The notes beneath the pieces were generated by a model that was not told the origin of the DNA, did not search any database, and saw only the letters and a list, made by a program, of their open reading frames with translations. This document shows, piece by piece, positions 13,760 through 15,077 of a DNA stretch of 15,077 nt. The position numbers and the translations under genes were made by a program. Positions within the stretch are counted from its first letter, which is position 1; each line of letters starts with the position of its first letter. The stretch spans positions 1 through 15,077 of the forward strand of contig LVLI01000776.1 of the NCBI GenBank assembly GCA_001687465.1, read 5' to 3'. This stretch comes from Halocafeteria seosinensis. Its lineage: Eukaryota; Sar; Bigyra; Bicosoecida.

Positions 13760-15077
13760 ATGTCATATATCGCACCAACTACGTCTGACGGAACTCGGTT
13801 TATAGCTGGTGAAGGTATTAAAATATCAGGTTCCGAAATAACGTTTGATAATGAAATGTTTTTTACTCAAACCGAGGTTCTTCAGAAAATTGACGAAAAC
13901 GCTACACAAGACGTTGATTTAAATAATTATTATACAAAGACTGAAGTTGACAACGAATTCACCAACTTTAACAATAATGTCAATACACTTTTAGATAATG
14001 AGTATTACGACCAATCACACATTGATACAAATTTTTATACGAGTGCTCAAGTGGATACCAAATTAAACAATGAGTATTACGACAAATCACACATTGACGC
14101 AAATCATCTAACAACAACACAAACAGTAGATACTATTAACGCTAACTTAGAGGATTATTACGATAAGACCGAAATAGACACAAATTTTTATAATAAAATA
14201 GAAGTTGATGATAAATTAGACCTAGCAAAATTTCAGTTCACTAGTTATGAAATAGATGATATCCGAGATTTTTGGGCTTTTAACGATACATTCACTGACG
14301 ACTACGAAATCAACAGTGAAGTTACGGGTGGAAACGTCCTCAAAATAAAGAGTGGTTCACTCAATGTTGGAACGTTAGCGAATCAGTTGAGAGCTTATTA
14401 TACATTTGATGATGTAAATAATCCTTTTGAAGATAGTATAGGTTCTTTTAACGGAACAAATAACGGTGGAGTTATTACAAGCAACGGAAAGATAGATAAA
14501 GATGTTTCATTCACTAACGGTGATACATACGTTAACGTTGGTGGAGCTTTAGGGTATACTACGGAAGACTTCACAGTTGCGTTTTGGTTTTATCCTACAT
14601 CTAGTAGTAACGGTCAAATGTTATACAATGTTGGTAGTTCTTCACAAAATGGTCAAAGTACTGTAATGTACAATTTTTCAGCTGATAAAATAACTTTTAG
14701 AGATGTTAATAATAATAATGATGTTCACTCAGTTAGTACTATTTCTTTAAACCAGTGGTATTATATTTCAGTAACGAGAGTAGGAACAACGCTTAAGATA
14801 TATATTAATGGTCAATTAGATAATACTGGCACGGTTTCTAGTGGTACATTATCAGACCCTTCAACCAATGGTACAATCTCTAGAGGAGCAACCGGTATAC
14901 TTAATGATGGTCGTATTGATGAATTTGCTGTTTGGTTAAGAGAACTTTCAGCTAGTGAAATTGATTTTCTATATAATAGCGGTAACGGAAAAAATATAAA
15001 CGAAATTGTTGGTGATTTTTTACAAAGTACTGAAGGACTACGGGTTAATGCTTTTCATCAAGTTGAGGATGTTTATT
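13760..15077 (+). CDS. Fibre-like protein with YYxKxEVD repeats and a LamG-like domain (3' end beyond window)
   Basis: Open from the ATG at 13760 to the window edge: 439 complete codons, no stop, so the gene is truncated here. Residues 1-50 are an ordinary beta-prone head. Residues 57-155 carry about five degenerate repeats of the form YY(T/D)KTEVD...(L)xNE (YYTKTEVD, EYYDQSHID, EYYDKSHID, DYYDKTEID, FYNKIEVD), the pattern of trimeric tail-fibre shafts of phages and large viruses. Residues about 210-405 read as a LamG/concanavalin-like domain: RAYYTFDDVNNPFEDSIG, VSFTNGDTYVNVGG, DFTVAFWFYPT, QWYYISVTRVGTTLKIYING, and GRIDEFAVWLRELSASEI. A LamG domain binds carbohydrate in many proteins, so this is a probable host-attachment fibre projecting from the capsid. 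A TATATAG box precedes the start. Further domains probably lie downstream. Confidence 0.85.
   Translation, partial: MSYIAPTTSDGTRFIAGEGIKISGSEITFDNEMFFTQTEVLQKIDENATQDVDLNNYYTKTEVDNEFTNFNNNVNTLLDNEYYDQSHIDTNFYTSAQVDTKLNNEYYDKSHIDANHLTTTQTVDTINANLEDYYDKTEIDTNFYNKIEVDDKLDLAKFQFTSYEIDDIRDFWAFNDTFTDDYEINSEVTGGNVLKIKSGSLNVGTLANQLRAYYTFDDVNNPFEDSIGSFNGTNNGGVITSNGKIDKDVSFTNGDTYVNVGGALGYTTEDFTVAFWFYPTSSSNGQMLYNVGSSSQNGQSTVMYNFSADKITFRDVNNNNDVHSVSTISLNQWYYISVTRVGTTLKIYINGQLDNTGTVSSGTLSDPSTNGTISRGATGILNDGRIDEFAVWLRELSASEIDFLYNSGNGKNINEIVGDFLQSTEGLRVNAFHQVEDVY

Noticed and set aside
1-15077. CRISPR arrays, tRNA or rRNA genes, insertion sequences
   Set aside because: No regularly spaced repeats, cloverleaf-like GC-rich segments or transposase other than the rve integrase were seen.
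1-15077. Terminal inverted repeats or target-site duplications bounding the element
   Set aside because: The right edge is inside an open gene and the left edge has no matching sequence at the right, so the element's ends are not in view.

Overview
The window is a nearly fully coding, AT-rich (roughly two-thirds A+T by eye) segment of a eukaryotic double-jelly-roll DNA element of the Polinton/Maverick or Polinton-like-virus type. The decisive set is a protein-primed family B DNA polymerase, a retroviral-type (rve) integrase with a C-terminal chromodomain, an A32/FtsK-like packaging ATPase, a double-jelly-roll major capsid protein and a penton-type minor capsid protein. Genes run edge to edge without introns. 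TAA, TAG and TGA all end genes, so a host with reassigned stop codons (such as Tetrahymena-type ciliates) is unlikely. The host is probably a protist or alga, but nothing here identifies it. The window ends inside a gene, and no matching terminal inverted repeats are visible, so this is not shown to be a complete element.

Layout. 1-170: AT-rich leader with nested palindromes. 171-4843 (+): replication and integration block (polymerase, then integrase 8 nt later). 4872-11359 (-): morphogenesis block, read right to left: two small unknown overlapping genes, major capsid protein, a Q/P-rich probable structural protein, packaging ATPase, a VLTF3-like late transcription factor, minor capsid (penton) protein and a small membrane-active/pVI-like core protein. 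The two blocks converge on a perfect hairpin at 4839-4873. 11360-11478: divergent promoter region with another perfect palindrome. 11479-15077 (+): accessory/virion block with a Q/P-rich low-complexity protein, a lipase with an amphipathic leader, a small protein with two FGKY-type domains and a partial internal duplication, a 47-residue small ORF, and a truncated fibre-like gene with YYxKxEVD repeats and a LamG-like domain.

Two genome-wide signals tie the genes together. Most genes have a TATATA/TATAG-type box only about 7-20 nt upstream of their ATG, and two structural genes share an identical 29-nt promoter and start segment. Most gene 3' ends coincide with perfect or near-perfect hairpins of 6-14 bp. 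With the VLTF3-like factor, this resembles transcription signals of cytoplasmic giant viruses and virophages and suggests expression by viral-type, possibly giant-virus, machinery. That is inference. In several cases the signals decide the start codon: the capsid protein, the 418-aa protein, the pVI-like protein and the FGKY protein begin at internal Met codons, not at the first Met of the open frame.
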